Source: Parabacteroides goldsteinii
GTDB lineage: Bacteria > Bacteroidota > Bacteroidia > Bacteroidales > Tannerellaceae
NCBI RefSeq assembly: GCF_015550595.1
Contig: NZ_JADNBB010000014.1
Coordinates: 96,099-160,098 of the forward strand
Direction of reading: 5' to 3'
Length of the DNA: 64,000 bases
Part shown: positions 62,599-64,000 of the stretch, one piece after another
Layout: each line of letters begins with the position of its first letter
Numbering within the stretch: position 1 is the first letter of the stretch
Notes under the pieces: model-generated
Database searches by the model: none
Told to the model about the DNA's origin: nothing
What the model saw: the letters and a program-made list of their open reading frames with translations, nothing else
Translations under genes and position numbers: made by a program

Positions 62599-63756
62599 TT
62601 AGCCTCTATATTTACGAAGCTCTATACGAAATGTCGTGCCTTTACCGACCTCCGAACTCTTCACGAATATCTTACCGCCATGATAGGATTCAATGATACG
62701 CTTGACCAGCGACAAACCTAGTCCCCATCCGCGTTTCTTTGTCGTATACCCAGGATTAAACACCGTCTTATATTTCGATTTAGGAATACCTTTTCCCGAA
62801 TCGGTAATGTCGATCCGAACAGTCTTTTCGCGCTCTTCTACCTGGTATGTTATTTCCCCTTGGCCTTCCATTGCATCTACCGCATTCTTGGTTAGATTCT
62901 CAATTACCCAGGCAAACAAAGAGTCATTCATCAAAACCAATACCGGATTTTCCGGAAGATGCGTATATATCTTTACTTTCGAGGATATACGCGTTTCCAT
63001 ATAATTTAAGGCTGTTTGAATCGAATTACAGATATTTACCGGAGCTGGATCAGGATTTGATCCGATCTTTGAAAAACGCTCCGCTATCATCTCTAAACGC
63101 TTTACATCCTTTTCCATCTCACGCAACAGAGAAGGATCGATTTCCTTCGTTCGAAGATATTCTACCCAGGCGATCAAAGAAGAAATAGGCGTACCCAACT
63201 GATGGGCTGTTTCCTTCGATAATCCGACCCAAACTTTATTTTGTTCGGCTTTCTTCGTGCTTGCCAATGCCAGAAAAGCAATCAAAATAAAAATAAAGAC
63301 AACAGCCAATTGTGCATAAGGATAAATAAGAAGTCTTTTTAAGATGATCGAGTCGTCGTAATAAAGATATTGGAAAGTCCCGTCCTGCATATCAATCAAG
63401 ATCGGCGGATTCTTACTTTTCAATTCCCGGACTTTTACTTTCAGGAACCCGTCGAGATCCTTTTCCGGAAGTTCGATATTCTTCTGATCCATGACACTAT
63501 CCTTCTCGTTGCACCATAATACAGGAATAGTAGTATTACTCTGTATAATCTTCAGGATAAGTGCCATATTGGAACCATTTGTTTCAGAAGCGATCATACG
63601 TTGCGCCTCTGCCCAAATTTCAACTTTCTGCCGCTCTTCCTGTGCCAGACTTTTTACGATCTGGTCAGATACAAACACCGAAACAATTGCGATCAATGTA
63701 GCTATTAATATAAAAAGATACTTCAACCGTTGCCGGGAATCATATATACTGCTCAT
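62599..63756 (-). CDS. Sensor histidine kinase
   Basis: This 385-aa protein has two membrane helices (about 12-30 and 148-166) flanking a periplasmic sensor domain of about 115 residues. The phospho-accepting His185 is in KETAHQLGTPISSLIAWVEY, and the ATPase domain shows ENLTKNAVDAMEG (N box), DITDSGKGIPKSKY and RGWGLGLSLVKRIIESYHGG (G boxes). The AHQLGTPISSL pattern marks the Bacteroidota-type kinases. No response regulator gene is adjacent in the window, so it is an orphan here or its partner lies elsewhere. The signal is unknown. Confidence 0.92.
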   Translation of the reverse strand: MSSIYDSRQRLKYLFILIATLIAIVSVFVSDQIVKSLAQEERQKVEIWAEAQRMIASETNGSNMALILKIIQSNTTIPVLWCNEKDSVMDQKNIELPEKDLDGFLKVKVRELKSKNPPILIDMQDGTFQYLYYDDSIILKRLLIYPYAQLAVVFIFILIAFLALASTKKAEQNKVWVGLSKETAHQLGTPISSLIAWVEYLRTKEIDPSLLREMEKDVKRLEMIAERFSKIGSNPDPAPVNICNSIQTALNYMETRISSKVKIYTHLPENPVLVLMNDSLFAWVIENLTKNAVDAMEGQGEITYQVEEREKTVRIDITDSGKGIPKSKYKTVFNPGYTTKKRGWGLGLSLVKRIIESYHGGKIFVKSSEVGKGTTFRIELRKYRG

Positions 63757-63885
63757 AATTATACATTCATTCTCAATGTATATTAAAACGGGAAAGAGAT
63801 TAGATTATTATAAGAAAGAAGTTAATTCGTAAGAAGAAATAGATCCAGTCTTCCCCTCTGAGAGGCTCAATAGAGTACAAAACCA

Positions 63886-63920
63886 GAAAAGGAGTCAGTT
63901 CTTACGAACTAACTCCTTTC
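63886..63920 (-). terminator. Terminator of the rRNA operon
   Basis: AAAGGAGTCAGTTC (63888-63901) pairs with GAACTAACTCCTTT (63906-63919), one mismatch, 4-nt loop. On the minus strand it follows the 5S rRNA and is followed by a T-rich stretch. Confidence 0.85.
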
Positions 63921-63949
63921 TACCATTCAGTCTTTCGACCTGACAAAAA

Positions 63950-64000
63950 CGGCGGTTATCTACTCTCCCACTTTTACGCAGTACCATCGACGTGGTTGGG
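63950..64000 (-). rRNA. 5S ribosomal RNA, 3' part (cut by the window edge)
   Basis: On the minus strand the last bases read CCCAACCACGTCGATGGTAC, then TGCGTAAAAGTGGGAGAGTA and GATAACCGCC, which is the 3' half of bacterial 5S rRNA. The 5' part lies outside the window. A strong terminator follows it at 63886-63920, so an rRNA operon end is at this edge. Confidence 0.9.

Noticed and set aside
1..64000. tRNA genes
   Set aside because: I saw no clear cloverleaf with a T-loop GTTCRANTC in a gap; a tRNAscan run would settle it.

Overview
The window reads as a chromosomal segment of a Bacteroidales gut bacterium, most likely Parabacteroides or a close relative (genus is inference). The evidence is SusC/SusD-type outer-membrane nutrient genes, Bacteroidota-style lipoproteins, recurrent -7 promoter boxes of the TAnnTTTG type, a long HU-family protein, a succinate:CoA-transferase-like enzyme, and housekeeping genes (metK, queA, truB, uppP, ftsX, miaB, fabH, era, der, rpmF) in Bacteroidota-like arrangements.

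Region 1 (1-12.9 kb) is a visibly AT-rich accessory region. It opens with the 3' part of glf and a glycosyltransferase on the + strand. Facing them is a minus-strand locus that I read as a GG-Bacteroidales type RiPP (ribosomally made, modified peptide) cluster. It holds a two-domain glycosyltransferase, a LanC-like protein, a LuxR-type regulator, an FtsX/MacB-like permease, a 53-aa precursor peptide at 6613-6774 with a Gly-Gly leader end, a radical SAM/SPASM maturase, a pseudo-radical-SAM partner, a second LanC-like protein and a galactosyltransferase-like enzyme. No dehydratase and no peptidase-containing exporter are visible. Region 2 (13-20.4 kb) has a beta-propeller lipoprotein, an HU-like protein, an AAA+ ATPase with a palindrome inside its own promoter, a Kef-type antiporter with a UspA-like tail, and MlaE/MlaF-like lipid transport genes without an adjacent MlaD.

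Region 3 (20.4-33.3 kb) is mostly core: an M16 peptidase, metK preceded by a SAM-II-like aptamer directly behind its promoter, a small basic protein, then folK-queA-truB-uppP-DUF3098-ftsX, miaB, a small membrane protein and a CoA-transferase. Region 4 (33.3-43.7 kb) is a polysaccharide-utilisation locus. susC and susD lie on + behind a tandemly duplicated, structured leader of about 305 nt per copy, the first copy carrying a dead susC start. The convergent operon GH88 - DUF2264/GH154-like - kduI - kduD handles unsaturated uronic acids. A degraded ATPase fragment sits between the two halves.

Region 5 (43.8-48.9 kb) is phosphate uptake: pstC (with a PstS-like periplasmic insertion), pstA, pstB, phoU, then seven palindromic units with an exact 41-bp period, then a porin with its own promoter. 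Region 6 (48.9-57 kb) carries a GH95 enzyme, an MsbA-like exporter, an rSAM/lipoprotein pair of unknown function and a GH123-like enzyme. Region 7 (57-64 kb) has a REP-like palindrome, a hypothetical gene, an orphan antitoxin-like gene, the DUF177-rpmF-fabH-era-der group, a histidine kinase and the 3' end of a 5S rRNA gene on the minus strand.

The observations I rate most worth a second look are the RiPP locus with its small precursor gene, the duplicated susC leader, the 41-bp phased array upstream of the porin, the rSAM/lipoprotein pair and the SAM-II-like element upstream of metK.
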